Below are positions 1 to 8,352 of a DNA stretch of 38,271 nucleotides, one piece after another (positions within the stretch are counted from its first letter, which is position 1; the number at the start of each line of letters is the position of its first letter). Source of the DNA: a virus; IMG/VR virus record IMGVR_UViG_3300048587_000194, positions 1 through 38,271 of that record; one strand, 5' to 3'. The notes below the pieces were generated by a model that saw only the letters and a list, made by a program, of their open reading frames with translations, ran no database searches and was not told where the DNA came from. The position numbers were made by a program, and so were the translations under genes.

Positions 1-127
1 TCAGCCTGGGCCGCCCGTCGCCCTGCACCACAAGCCGCTGCTGAATCAGGCCGATACCGAAGTTCACCGAGCCCTGCCCCTTCTCGGCCGCACGCGCGTT
101 GATGTCCTTCCGACGCATGGACTCGAT
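1..127. repeat. 127-bp end repeat, left copy
   Basis: Bases 1-127 are identical to bases 38145-38271. The terminase large subunit reading frame is continuous when the two copies are merged, so the contig is circular and the non-redundant genome is 38,144 bp. A length of exactly 127 is a common maximum k-mer size in short-read assemblers, so this is most likely an assembly overlap rather than a physical terminal repeat. The phage DNA could be circularly permuted or cut elsewhere. Confidence 0.95.
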
Positions 128-1105
128 CAGGTCCGGGGCCGCGGAATCAACGAACACCTCGGAGTGGCCGGCCGCCGCCCGGGTCATCTCGATCTTCTCA
201 TCCTGTGTCAGTTTGGTCTGGTAGACCTCGGACGCCACATGAGCCCGCCCGTCCGCGTCAAGGTGAACCACCAGCAGGGCGAACGGGTCCGTGTACCCCT
301 CATCTACACCGACCACGATCCGCTTGGCGCAGGCCGGGTCCGTTTCCCGAACATGGATGTTGCGGTCCCACTTGTCGTAGACGAGGCCGTCCGAGCCGAC
401 CCACTTGCCGAGCCAGTACCGCTCGCGGGCCACGCCCTCCAAGCCCCGCAGTTCGTCCAGGTACTCCGGCGGGTTGTGCCAATTGTTCCATGCCGGGGCC
501 ATGATGCGGCGGTGCCCATCCTTGGGCGTGCCGCCCGGCGACAGCCCAAACCGCTTCGCCAACCAGTGCATGGGCGGCCCGGGGTTGCACGCCCCGTACC
601 GCTGCAACGGAAGCCCATCGACCCGGAGCCGAACCGACATGGCGACCTGCACGACCGCCGCCTCTGGCATCTCTACCCATTCGTCAAACGCCGCCCCGCT
701 GAGGTTCATGGACGATCCGCGGCCGGTCGAGCCCATCTGTCGGCCGACATCGCCCTGGTCCATGCCGTTGTAGACGATCTCGCCGCCGCCGTGGATGCGG
801 ATGGTCTTCAACTGTTGATTGTGCGTGTACGACCCGGGCATCAGGATCGGGGGGGCCGGGCCATCACCCTCCAACAGTGACCGGAGCGTGGTGGTCCGAA
901 GGTCGATGAGCCGCTGACGAAATAGCCCCTCTCGCGCCCCTGCATGGCCCGCACGCTGAGCGATCTTGGCCGCAAGCCCCCGCGTCTTGCCCGAGCCGCG
1001 TCCCCCGTCTGTGAGCAACCACGGGTCCGTCGCGTGGACGAACTCGAACTGGTGGGGCAACAGGCGGATGTCCGGCGGGGCCGCACGCTCGGCGGTGGCG
1101 ACCAT
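1..1105 (-). CDS. terL: Terminase large subunit, N-terminal part (continues at 38144)
   Basis: Packaging motor ATPase and nuclease that cuts concatemers and pumps DNA through the portal. My translation of the minus strand gives a Walker A motif GGRGSGKT at about residues 34-41 and a Walker B motif GAAFDE at about 137-142. The RNase H-like nuclease follows, with VVGVDEGYTDP and VFVDSAAPDLIES. The ATG at 1105 shares its A with the TGA of terS (TGATG). The frame stays open to base 1 and resumes in the second end repeat. Merged, the gene has 445 codons including the stop, giving a 444-aa protein of normal size for a compact TerL. The gene is split only by where the circle was opened. Confidence 0.95.
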   Translation of the reverse strand, partial: MVATAERAAPPDIRLLPHQFEFVHATDPWLLTDGGRGSGKTRGLAAKIAQRAGHAGAREGLFRQRLIDLRTTTLRSLLEGDGPAPPILMPGSYTHNQQLKTIRIHGGGEIVYNGMDQGDVGRQMGSTGRGSSMNLSGAAFDEWVEMPEAAVVQVAMSVRLRVDGLPLQRYGACNPGPPMHWLAKRFGLSPGGTPKDGHRRIMAPAWNNWHNPPEYLDELRGLEGVARERYWLGKWVGSDGLVYDKWDRNIHVRETDPACAKRIVVGVDEGYTDPFALLVVHLDADGRAHVASEVYQTKLTQDEKIEMTRAAAGHSEVFVDSAAPDLIESMRRKDINARAAEKGQGSVNFGIGLIQQRLVVQGDGRPRL

Positions 1106-1539
1106 CAGGCACCACCCTTCCAGCCCTCGGGCGGCTCGTCGAGAACGAGCTTCTGAGTGACGACCTTCATCTCGCCGGAGTGTTCGGTCTGCACCTTGTC
1201 GCCGTAGACCTTGGGGTTACGGATGGCCGCGACCTTGAACAGGATCTGGGCCGCCTCTTTCAGGCCCTGAACCTCGGTCATGCTCTCGGCCCGCTCCAGG
1301 CGGTCGCAGTAGCCGAGTGCCCGCTCCTCGTATGCGTCCGAAGACAGCATCTTCGCGCGTGCGAAATGGCCACGAAACCCCGGGTGCGTGTCGTCTCGGA
1401 GCCACCTGCGGATCGTTTCGCGGGATGGCATATGGTCGTCTTCGCAAATCTGGCGTACCGATTCCCCCTCCGCTACGCGTTCGCAGAGTTCTAGGGCGAT
1501 CGCCTCGGTGTACTCGGTTGGCCTTCCCACCTTCGCCAT
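1105..1539 (-). CDS. terS: Terminase small subunit
   Basis: A 144-aa protein that should recognise the packaging site and hand DNA to TerL. The N-terminus, GRPTEYTEAIALELCERVAEG, followed by a helix-turn-helix (SVRQICEDDHMPSRETIRRW), is the classic start of a phage TerS DNA-binding domain. The middle is helical and would form the oligomerisation region, and the tail (VVTQKLVLDEPPEGWKGGA) resembles TerS C-termini that contact TerL. The ATG at 1539 shares its A with the fibre gene stop. A GTG one codon upstream is possible but less likely. It lies directly upstream of terL, as expected. Confidence 0.9.
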   Translation of the reverse strand: MAKVGRPTEYTEAIALELCERVAEGESVRQICEDDHMPSRETIRRWLRDDTHPGFRGHFARAKMLSSDAYEERALGYCDRLERAESMTEVQGLKEAAQILFKVAAIRNPKVYGDKVQTEHSGEMKVVTQKLVLDEPPEGWKGGA

Positions 1540-4500
1540 CACCGCGCCCTCGACCGATCCCGGCTCCGCATACCGGAGGCCGCGACGTTCGCGGTCAGGA
1601 AGATGCCGTACGGCTCGTCCAGCTCGTCCACGGGGATCAGCAGCAGGCCCTGAGCGATGCCCTCCTCCGAGATGTCAAGCTCGAGCGTGACGGACTCGGA
1701 GCCGTTCGGGTCGATGGTGTTCCCGCTGGGGTCGGTGCCGATGATGGTCAGGTTGCCCTTGGCCTCCAGCGTGCCGAGCGTGGCGGCGATGCCGTTCTCC
1801 TCCATGATCGTGATCGTGCGGACGATCGGGGTGGTGGACGGCTGGACCGTGCCGAGGCTGTAGGCTTGGCCCGAGAGGATTTCGGACCCGTTGATGTGGA
1901 AGGTGAGAACGGGCAGCGTGGGGCTGGGCTCGGCCACGTCGATCAGGAACTCGACGGTTTCGGACACCCCGCCGTTGGCGGTCAGGGTGATGTCGCCGGG
2001 CTGGTCATCGCCCACGGTCGCGGCCGAGAGGGACAGCACGGCGTCGTAGGTCGCGCCGCCGGCGAGGGTCAGGGCGATGGCGTCCGAGGTGTTGGAGACC
2101 ACGCCGGTGGTGATGAGGTTGATGCCGGACAGGCCGGAGGGACCGGCGGTGACGCGGACCGTGCGGGCGAGGTTGGCCCCTTGGGTGGTTGACCCCGTTT
2201 CCGGGTCGGGCCAGGGGTTCCCGTCGGTTTGCGTCAGGGTCACAGCGGGCTTGACGGACACCGAGTAGTTGGCCGTGACCGTGCCGGCCGCGCCGCCGTT
2301 GAACTCGACCGAGGCGGTTTGGCTGTCGCCTTCAGTCAGGCGGTCGAGGGTGACCGTGACCGTGATGTAGTCGTCGGCGGGGATGGTGTACTCGGACAGG
2401 TCGCTGATCGCGGTCCCGCCGGATTGGGAGTAGGAGACGGCCGTTGCGATGCCCGAGAGGGTGACCGCAATGTCCGCCCCGTCTGTGTCGGCGTCGTTGG
2501 AGTAGAGCCGGAAGGACCGGGTCAAGGCAGGTGTGGTGAGGCGCGAGGTGTTGAAGGTGACCGGATCGGCCAGGGCGCTGCCCGAGGTGTCGGTCAGGGC
2601 GAGGGTGGCGGTCGGGTCCGAGGCGAGGGCCACGGCACCGGGGGGGTAGGTGCTCCCGCCGTCCGCGAGTGTCAGGTTCGTCGGGCGGTACGCCGTCCGC
2701 ATGTACGACAGGATCTCGGCAGCCGTGAACCCGGTCAGGTTCCCGGTATCGAAGGCCGCGACCGCTGCGGCCTGGAATGCGTCCCGGTCGTCCGAGCCGC
2801 CCGAAAGCGTGCTGTAATACTCCGCGATGTCCGCGTCGCCGTTGCTGAAGGTGACCTGGAGGAACTGGTCTCCGGTCGATCCGGTGGTTGTCTGCCACTC
2901 GCTGAAGTTCTCAGTCGCGTTGTTGAAGCGATCCTCGCCCGAGCCGCCCGGGTGGTAGTAGATGTTGTGCGAGTGCGTAGCTGTTGACAGGTTGGCCCCG
3001 GTCAGGATCGTTTCCGTGATGGCATCAGGGTCGGTCGTCGGCTGCTGGACAATGTTTCGGCGGATCTCGTCCGTTGCGGTCAACGCCGCCGCGCCCGAAC
3101 CCTTGCCCAGCAGCAACCTTGCGCCACGGGCGATCGTGTTGTTGATGACCTCCACCTTTTCGTTGCCCGTCCCCTTGCCGATCTGGAGGGCAAAGGTGGT
3201 GTTGGCAACCGTGTCCGCGTAGTCCGAGAGTTCGTCCTGGTAGCCAAGGTTGCAGATGTTCTCGCGGAGAACGCCGTAGTACTGGGTCTGGCTGTCCGAG
3301 TTGATGTAGTAGCCCCACGCACGCGGGCCGCCGATGTTGTCGATCGTGCGGTGCCCGCCTTCGCAGTAGTTGCCCGCGATATAGGCGAGGGCTTGCCCCG
3401 AGACGTAGCCGCCGATGGCCGCGTCGATCATGACGTTGTTGATGAGGTACCCGCCGCCACGCATCTGCGTACCGTGGTCCGCCGCCCGAATGTGGACATT
3501 CTCGGTGACCAGCGTTGCGGCCCGGACGGTTCCGGCCTCGGACGCAGACGAGATGTAGAAGCCGTGGTTGCGGCTGTTCGCACCGGCCGGCGTGCCGCCG
3601 TGGGCCAGACAGTCAGACACCGAGCCCGCGTCGGCCAGTGAGAACGGGTTGCCCTCCACCACGAACTCGTCGTCGGAGGTGCGGGACTTGATGACCACGA
3701 CATACTCGGTGGAGTCCGAGGTTCGCTTCAACGTCACCAACTGCGGCCCGGTCGGGCTGTGTTCGTACTCTGCGGCGATGTCGGTCAGCGTGATCGTCGT
3801 GTCGTCGTTCGCGGACGAGTAGGTGGCGACGGCCTCGTTCGTAAAGACCTTGGCACCCGACCCCCAATCGCCGATCGAAGCGACCTCCGGGTACCACCCC
3901 GAGTAGTTCGTCAGGTTGCGAGAGACGCACAGGACCGACGAGTGCGACATGAACAGGCTGGAAGGCCGGTCTCCCGAGACATCGACCGAGGACCGTCCGT
4001 ACCAGATGTGGTCGAACAGATTGGCCGAGAGGACCGTCCACCGCTCATCGACATTGCCGCCCACATTGTCGGAGATGCCCTTGCCGCCGATGTAGCGGAA
4101 AGCGCAGTCGTGGACGATGTGCAGGGCCGGGTCGCCCGCGAGGTCGTAGTACAGGCGGGACACATCGAGGTCCACCTGAAGGTTGAGTTTGCACCCGCCA
4201 GAGGTTTCGGCCTTGACCGTGGCGAACCCGGCATAGTTGGCGTTGAGAACATCCCGACGCTCGGCGTAAACCTCAAGGCCGAAGAACAGGACATGGGCGT
4301 TGCCGTTGTCGTTGCCGAAGTCGCCGGTGGCGGCTGATCGGCGGGCGATGCGGAACCGCCCGTCCGACCGCGTGCCGTAGCCGCCGATGACGATGGGGTA
4401 CTGCGATGAGTAGGAGTAGGTGGTGTTGTAGACGCATCGCGTGTCGATGACATGCGATTCGATCTCGGTTCCGAACTTGTAGAACACCCGGTCGCCCGCG

Positions 4501-5762
4501 CCGTAGGTGATGTAGTCGTTGTTGCTGTAGGACGGCGGCGTCAGCCGCGGGGCCGCAGCCGAAAGCCCGCTGTTCGAATCGCTCCCGCTCACCGGGTCGA
4601 TGTAGTACGACAGGTTTGTGGTGTTGGCGTCGTCGTCGAATGTCGCACCGATCTGCCGTACCTGCTGCGGAGTCAGTTCGGACGGAACCACCAGCAGCGC
4701 GTGCAGGTAAACGGCCGCGCCGGTGGCCGTGAAGGTAATGGCCGCCGTGTGGTCCTGCGTTGACGTGACGGTCGCCACAGACAGGTAGACGCCGCCGTAT
4801 CCATAGACGCGATTGCGGGTGTTGGCGTGCGAGTAGGAGAAGGCACAGACGGCCATTCGCTTCGGGACATCAGTGCCCGCAAGCCACCGACCGCCTGCGT
4901 TTGCGATGGATGCAGAGTCGTTGATATTGCGGAAGTTGCGGGCCAAGCCGCCGGGGAAGGTCCATGTCTGCTTGGTCGGAGCACCAGAGGTAACGGGCGT
5001 CGATGAAGTGCTGGCCGCAGCGTAGATGGCGATGACCGTAAAATCGTTCTTGCTGTCCGCCATCGTCACGGTCGATGACAGCACACCGCCCGATGCGATC
5101 TCGATCACCGGGCATCCGGTCGATCCGTTGAGGCTGAACTGAGACACGCCATCCGCCCAGTAGCGGGCCGTGCCGGCGACAGTGATCGTCCCGCCTGTCG
5201 TGGCGGTGAAGGACGAGACCGTGTTGCCATCGCCGACTCCCGACGTGTCCGACGCTTTGATATACAGATTGGGGCTGACGGTCGAGGGGTCGAGCTTGGT
5301 CCGGTCGCCGCAGCCCACCCGCTGGGGGATCGTCGTCTGCGAGATCACGCCGTCCGAGTCGCAGAAGGTGCGGACCTGGACGGCCTGCGAGGTGACCGCC
5401 GGACTATCGCTGGTATCGTCGGCCACATACGCCGCGTCGAGGTCGATCGTCACCGTCTCGTCATGTGCGATGATGCGGTCAAGTTTGACCCACGACATGA
5501 TGCCATCGGTCACGTCGGAGTCGAACGAGGTGTAGGCCGGTGGCAGAAAAGCCGAGGCCGATCCGATCGTGCCCACTACGGCCAGCAGTTGGTCCGCCGA
5601 CGACAGGGTGGTGCCGACCGCCCCGCCGCTGGCCGTGATGCTGAGCTTGGTGGAGTCCACCGTGGGGATGCCCGACCGTGCGGCCCCGGCGTCGAACATG
5701 ATGCCGAGCCATTGGCGGTCCACGATGCGGGCACGGCGGAAAGTGAAGTCGCCTGTCGCCAT
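1539..5762 (-). CDS. Large tail fibre / tailspike with beta-helix and Ig-like domains
   Basis: A 1407-aa modular protein, the largest in the genome. Residues 1-130 are a probable virion-anchoring region. Residues about 155-375 look like a LamG/concanavalin-type beta-sandwich. A pectate-lyase-like right-handed beta-helix starts at about 386 with YYIDPVSGSDSNSGLSAAAP, a signature of bacterial parallel beta-helix proteins, and runs to about residue 1000 with many short G/N/D-rich rungs. Three beta-sandwich repeats of about 110 aa follow to the C-terminus, of the choice-of-anchor/Ig-like kind. It probably binds or degrades host surface glycan. Its position before terS and away from the tail genes is unusual. 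It starts by TGATG overlap with the upstream gene. Confidence 0.72.
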   Translation of the reverse strand: MATGDFTFRRARIVDRQWLGIMFDAGAARSGIPTVDSTKLSITASGGAVGTTLSSADQLLAVVGTIGSASAFLPPAYTSFDSDVTDGIMSWVKLDRIIAHDETVTIDLDAAYVADDTSDSPAVTSQAVQVRTFCDSDGVISQTTIPQRVGCGDRTKLDPSTVSPNLYIKASDTSGVGDGNTVSSFTATTGGTITVAGTARYWADGVSQFSLNGSTGCPVIEIASGGVLSSTVTMADSKNDFTVIAIYAAASTSSTPVTSGAPTKQTWTFPGGLARNFRNINDSASIANAGGRWLAGTDVPKRMAVCAFSYSHANTRNRVYGYGGVYLSVATVTSTQDHTAAITFTATGAAVYLHALLVVPSELTPQQVRQIGATFDDDANTTNLSYYIDPVSGSDSNSGLSAAAPRLTPPSYSNNDYITYGAGDRVFYKFGTEIESHVIDTRCVYNTTYSYSSQYPIVIGGYGTRSDGRFRIARRSAATGDFGNDNGNAHVLFFGLEVYAERRDVLNANYAGFATVKAETSGGCKLNLQVDLDVSRLYYDLAGDPALHIVHDCAFRYIGGKGISDNVGGNVDERWTVLSANLFDHIWYGRSSVDVSGDRPSSLFMSHSSVLCVSRNLTNYSGWYPEVASIGDWGSGAKVFTNEAVATYSSANDDTTITLTDIAAEYEHSPTGPQLVTLKRTSDSTEYVVVIKSRTSDDEFVVEGNPFSLADAGSVSDCLAHGGTPAGANSRNHGFYISSASEAGTVRAATLVTENVHIRAADHGTQMRGGGYLINNVMIDAAIGGYVSGQALAYIAGNYCEGGHRTIDNIGGPRAWGYYINSDSQTQYYGVLRENICNLGYQDELSDYADTVANTTFALQIGKGTGNEKVEVINNTIARGARLLLGKGSGAAALTATDEIRRNIVQQPTTDPDAITETILTGANLSTATHSHNIYYHPGGSGEDRFNNATENFSEWQTTTGSTGDQFLQVTFSNGDADIAEYYSTLSGGSDDRDAFQAAAVAAFDTGNLTGFTAAEILSYMRTAYRPTNLTLADGGSTYPPGAVALASDPTATLALTDTSGSALADPVTFNTSRLTTPALTRSFRLYSNDADTDGADIAVTLSGIATAVSYSQSGGTAISDLSEYTIPADDYITVTVTLDRLTEGDSQTASVEFNGGAAGTVTANYSVSVKPAVTLTQTDGNPWPDPETGSTTQGANLARTVRVTAGPSGLSGINLITTGVVSNTSDAIALTLAGGATYDAVLSLSAATVGDDQPGDITLTANGGVSETVEFLIDVAEPSPTLPVLTFHINGSEILSGQAYSLGTVQPSTTPIVRTITIMEENGIAATLGTLEAKGNLTIIGTDPSGNTIDPNGSESVTLELDISEEGIAQGLLLIPVDELDEPYGIFLTANVAASGMRSRDRSRAR

Positions 5763-6598
5763 CAGTTCACCCCCACAAACCGACGCAACGCCGGGAGCAT
5801 GTCCGTCAGTGCTTGCAGATACACCCGCGTCATGCCATCAGAGTGCGGGTTGATCCACAGCCCGAGCCGCTCGCACCCCGCGTTGGCGAGCGCACCGCAG
5901 TAGGTGTCGCCGTACTTCGCCGCGTCCATGCCCCATCGCGGCCAGAGGAACGGCACTGTTGGTTGGCCCTTCCACATCGCACAGGCCGTCGCGTAGTTCG
6001 TCGCGGCCCGGCGTTCGTGGTTGCTGGTGTCTTCCATGTAGTCCGGGGGCACGACGCCGGCGGGCGGGTACAGGCTCATGTAGAGCCAGCCGAATCCCTT
6101 GACCAACTGCCTGCACGCAACCCACCGGTGCGTATCGAGTTCGTGGTCATACGGGCGAGGGTGCGAACCGATCGCCAGCGGGAATCCGTAGACGGCCAGG
6201 CTCATTCCGTAGCCGTAGGGCTCCTGCCACTCTTCCAGTTCCTGCCGGGCGTGCTGAATGATCCGGCAGTCCTCGGCGTCGATCGGGCGATTCCACGCGG
6301 TCCACCGCCACGAACGCTTGTTGCCGTTGGGCAGTGTGTAGCTCGGCTCGTGGTCGTAGTAGGCGTGCGTGGGCAGTCGCGGGTGCCAGTCCCGATTCAT
6401 GCACCGGTGAGCCGCGTCCGCCGCGTTGATGCGGTCGTTCGTCAGTTTGTGCGGGAACCCGTTTTCCCCGCTCAGGAACGAGTTGATTTGGAGGGCGAAG
6501 TCGCAGTGTTCGGCCAGCCCGGTGAGGGTCAGCCAGTTCCACACGCCTTGCTGGCAGTGTGCGTCACCCGGCCACGCGATGAGCAGGCGTCGGGTCAA
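5762..6598 (-). CDS. Unrecognised 278-aa Trp-rich protein, possibly TIM-barrel
   Basis: I do not recognise a family with confidence. The protein starts at TTG, which overlaps the upstream stop as TTGA. It begins with a strand-like RRLLIAWPGD and contains many Trp, Tyr and His residues. Later segments such as FGWLYMSLYPPAG, TVPFLWPRWGMD and LGLWINPHSDGM have the strand-loop rhythm of (beta/alpha)8 glycosidase-like proteins. There is no signal peptide. It sits between the membrane-protein cluster and the fibre gene, so a glycan-active tail accessory or an unconventional lysin is possible, but the function is open. Confidence 0.7.
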   Translation of the reverse strand: MTRRLLIAWPGDAHCQQGVWNWLTLTGLAEHCDFALQINSFLSGENGFPHKLTNDRINAADAAHRCMNRDWHPRLPTHAYYDHEPSYTLPNGNKRSWRWTAWNRPIDAEDCRIIQHARQELEEWQEPYGYGMSLAVYGFPLAIGSHPRPYDHELDTHRWVACRQLVKGFGWLYMSLYPPAGVVPPDYMEDTSNHERRAATNYATACAMWKGQPTVPFLWPRWGMDAAKYGDTYCGALANAGCERLGLWINPHSDGMTRVYLQALTDMLPALRRFVGVN

Positions 6599-7020
6599 GG
6601 GGTGATTCCCGCCGGCTGGAGTTCCAGCATCCGCAGACGCTTTTCCTGTTCCTTCACGGCACCCCCGACAGAATGCGTTTCCCGCTCCACGATGCCCAGC
6701 CGCTGGGCCATGTCCGCCATCGCCGCGCGGGTCACGTCGTCCATCCGCCGCCGCTCGGCCTGATCCTCGCGGTACTGCAAGGCGAACTCAGCGAACCTGG
6801 CGTCCAGTCTTTCGAGGGCGGACGCGGCCGAGGCGTTGTCCTTCAGCAGGGCTTCCTGATGCGGCGGCAGTTCGGCCTTGATCGGGCCGTCGATCTTGAC
6901 GGTCAGGGTGCTTTGGCTTGCGGCGGTGGTCGTCACAACGCCCGCCCCACCCCCGAGAACGAGAACAGCAAGGGCCATTGCGACCATCTTCCACGGCGCG
7001 TTGTCCGGTTCGTGTGTCAA
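6595..7020 (-). CDS. Membrane-anchored coiled-coil protein, holin- or spanin-like
   Basis: 141 aa. A short N-terminus is followed by one hydrophobic segment at about residues 12-33 (MVAMALAVLVLGGGAGVV). Next comes a periplasm-sized, charged helical region at about 55-130 with coiled-coil character (LERLDARFAEFALQYREDQ). The TTG start at 7020 is preceded by a good AAGGGGG ribosome site 8 nt upstream. The architecture of one TM plus coil is that of inner-membrane spanins and of XhlA-type lysis accessory proteins. With the neighbouring lipoprotein and mini-membrane protein it may form the lysis cassette. This is inference, with no family match. Confidence 0.65.
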   Translation of the reverse strand: MTHEPDNAPWKMVAMALAVLVLGGGAGVVTTTAASQSTLTVKIDGPIKAELPPHQEALLKDNASAASALERLDARFAEFALQYREDQAERRRMDDVTRAAMADMAQRLGIVERETHSVGGAVKEQEKRLRMLELQPAGITP

Positions 7021-7032
7021 ACCACCACCCCC

Positions 7033-7374
7033 TTACTGCGCGTCACAACTGGCGATGGCCGCGTTGTAGTTCGACTGCGCGGTCTGCATGCACGCCCATC
7101 GGTCGGCGTCACTGCTGATGCCCTGACACAGGGCGAGAGCCCGCAGGAAGTCCAACAGGGCGGAGATGTAGCAGGTGATCCGGGAAGGCGGGTCGGCCAC
7201 ATCGGGCTCGTTCAGGGAGACGGCAGACGAGATCGTGGGCCGGATGGCGTCCCACTGGTCCTCGACCTGCGCCTTGAAGGTCGCATGGAAGATCAAGCCG
7301 TCGGCCGTCGAACTGGTGTCGGTCATGCGGAGCGCGACAGCCCCGGTTACTGAGGCGATGGGTACGGTTGTCAT
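7033..7374 (-). CDS. Small hypothetical protein of the late leader cluster
   Basis: 113 aa, not recognised. The ATG at 7374 is preceded by a GGAGGATGGAAG ribosome site and forms an ATGA overlap with the 41-aa gene upstream. The N-terminal half looks beta-rich. The C-terminal half is helical and carries four Cys residues (CYIS, CQGIS, ACMQT, SCDAQ), with the last in the final three residues. There is no signal peptide or clear membrane segment. It is translated together with its membrane-protein neighbours, so a virion or lysis accessory role is possible. Confidence 0.6.
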   Translation of the reverse strand: MTTVPIASVTGAVALRMTDTSSTADGLIFHATFKAQVEDQWDAIRPTISSAVSLNEPDVADPPSRITCYISALLDFLRALALCQGISSDADRWACMQTAQSNYNAAIASCDAQ

Positions 7375-7496
7375 GTGGGCTTCCATCCTCCGGCCGCGAC
7401 AATGCCGGTCAGGGTGAGGGTGATGGCAAGGCCCAGCCATCCGGCGAGGCCCACAAAAAACGCCGCCACCCTGTGGGGGAAGCGGCGAGCGTTCAT
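7371..7496 (-). CDS. 41-aa single-pass membrane protein
   Basis: A very short gene supported by its junctions. Its ATG overlaps the lipoprotein stop as ATGA (7496-7493), and its own TGA overlaps the next ATG as ATGA (7374-7371). The translation starts MNARRFPHRV, has one hydrophobic helix of about 22 residues (AAFFVGLAGWLGLAITLTLTG), and ends AAGGWKPT. The basic N-terminus predicts N-in topology. It could be a pinholin-like or regulatory membrane peptide. The sequence supports only that it is a translated membrane miniprotein. Confidence 0.6.
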   Translation of the reverse strand: MNARRFPHRVAAFFVGLAGWLGLAITLTLTGIVAAGGWKPT

Positions 7497-8113
7497 ACCT
7501 TGGCCTTCAGCACGGCCTTCTCGACCACGCTGCCCTGTTCTTTCAGGGCCGCCCGCATCGCCGTACCTGCGGGTCCGTCGAAGAACTTGGCCGCCGCGTC
7601 AGGGTCGGCCTCCCGGCCCCAGTTGATGGACTTGGCCGTGCGGCTGGCACCGATGCCGATCAGGATTCTGGAGAGGAACGTGCCCGCCACGCCGGTCCCG
7701 CCGACGATGCCAGCGATCCAGGTCGCGGTGTTCACCCACTGGTTCGCTTCCTCATCGGCGGCGAGGCGTTGGGCGGTGGCGAGGTCGCGGAACTCGTTGG
7801 CGGCCGCGCGGAGGTGGCCGGCGGAATCGCGGAGGATCGGGCGGAGGTCGTGCCCGGAGAGGATGGCCTGTTCGATGCGGGCCTGCCAAGTCGCGGGCAG
7901 CATCGCGATGACATTCTGGTTCACCGGGTCAGTGACCCACGCGAGGGCGGCGTCCGTGGTGTCCCAGCCTTGATCGAGAGCGGCGGCCCCCTTGTCGGCC
8001 AGTTCCGCGCCCTTGTCGAAGGCGTCGGCTTGCTTGCGGAGGTCGTCGGCCTTGCAGCCAACCTGCAACGCGGCCAACAGGGTCAGGGCCAGAACGATCA
8101 GGAATCGGTGCAT
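7493..8113 (-). CDS. Predicted lipoprotein with C-terminal membrane segment, first gene of late operon
   Basis: 206 aa from the ATG at 8113, which has an AGGAG ribosome site 8 nt upstream. A longer frame begins at 8146 but lacks that site. The N-terminus is a lipoprotein signal peptide, MHRFLIVLALTLLAALQVGC, with Cys20 as the lipidation site. A helical, charged region follows (residues 20-125), then a hydrophobic stretch (WIAGIVGGTGVAGTFLSRI) at about 131-150. It is the promoter-proximal gene of the minus-strand operon, about 200 nt downstream of the predicted promoter. Outer-membrane spanin-like, lysis or envelope-modifying functions fit. The family is not recognised. Confidence 0.7.
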   Translation of the reverse strand: MHRFLIVLALTLLAALQVGCKADDLRKQADAFDKGAELADKGAAALDQGWDTTDAALAWVTDPVNQNVIAMLPATWQARIEQAILSGHDLRPILRDSAGHLRAAANEFRDLATAQRLAADEEANQWVNTATWIAGIVGGTGVAGTFLSRILIGIGASRTAKSINWGREADPDAAAKFFDGPAGTAMRAALKEQGSVVEKAVLKAKV

Positions 8114-8217
8114 CGGTGATCTCCTGCGAACGCGACATCGCCACACCGGGCGGCGCGTGCAGGGGATCGGGGTCCGTCATGCCGGGGAGGGGGACAGCAG
8201 GGCGGACCGGGTTGGAA

Positions 8218-8249
8218 AGTGGATGCGGCGAGGGAAGGCCGCACCCACT
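8218..8249 (-). promoter_or_regulatory. Late leader hairpin A
   Basis: Stem AGTGG-A-TGCGGC (8218-8229) pairs with GCCGCA-C-CCACT (8238-8249): 11 base pairs with one A/C mismatch and an 8-nt loop. It lies in the presumed 5' leader of the minus-strand operon, between the predicted promoter (8318-8326) and the first gene (8113), and is followed four bases away by a second hairpin. Confidence 0.5.
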
Positions 8250-8253
8250 GAAA

Positions 8254-8285
8254 GGGAGCCCGTGAGTCCCCACCACGGGACTCCC
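8254..8285 (-). promoter_or_regulatory. Late leader hairpin B
   Basis: Stem GGGAGCCCGTG (8254-8264) pairs with CACGGG-A-CTCCC (8274-8285): 11 base pairs with a single bulged A and a 9-nt loop. There is no T tract on either strand, so it is not an obvious terminator. Together with hairpin A it resembles paired leader stem-loops that act in antitermination or mRNA protection. The function is inferred only. Confidence 0.5.
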
Positions 8286-8317
8286 GAAACCCCTGCACCG
8301 TATCCGGTGACGCCATC

Positions 8318-8326
8318 AGTATACCA
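8318..8326 (-). promoter_or_regulatory. Extended -10 promoter of the late operon
   Basis: On the minus strand the sequence reads TGGTATACT: an extended -10 TGn motif followed by TATACT (8323-8318). A weak TTGCGT lies 15 nt further upstream. The start point would be near 8311, giving a leader of about 200 nt with two hairpins before the lipoprotein gene at 8113. The same -10 hexamer TATACT is used in the predicted capsid promoter at 34271. Confidence 0.5.
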
Positions 8327-8352
8327 CACAAACGCCCGACGCAAGCCGTACA

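Noticed and set aside
1-127. Physical direct terminal repeats
   Set aside because: Length equals a standard assembler k-mer and the repeat lies mid-gene in terL. Circular closure explains it better.
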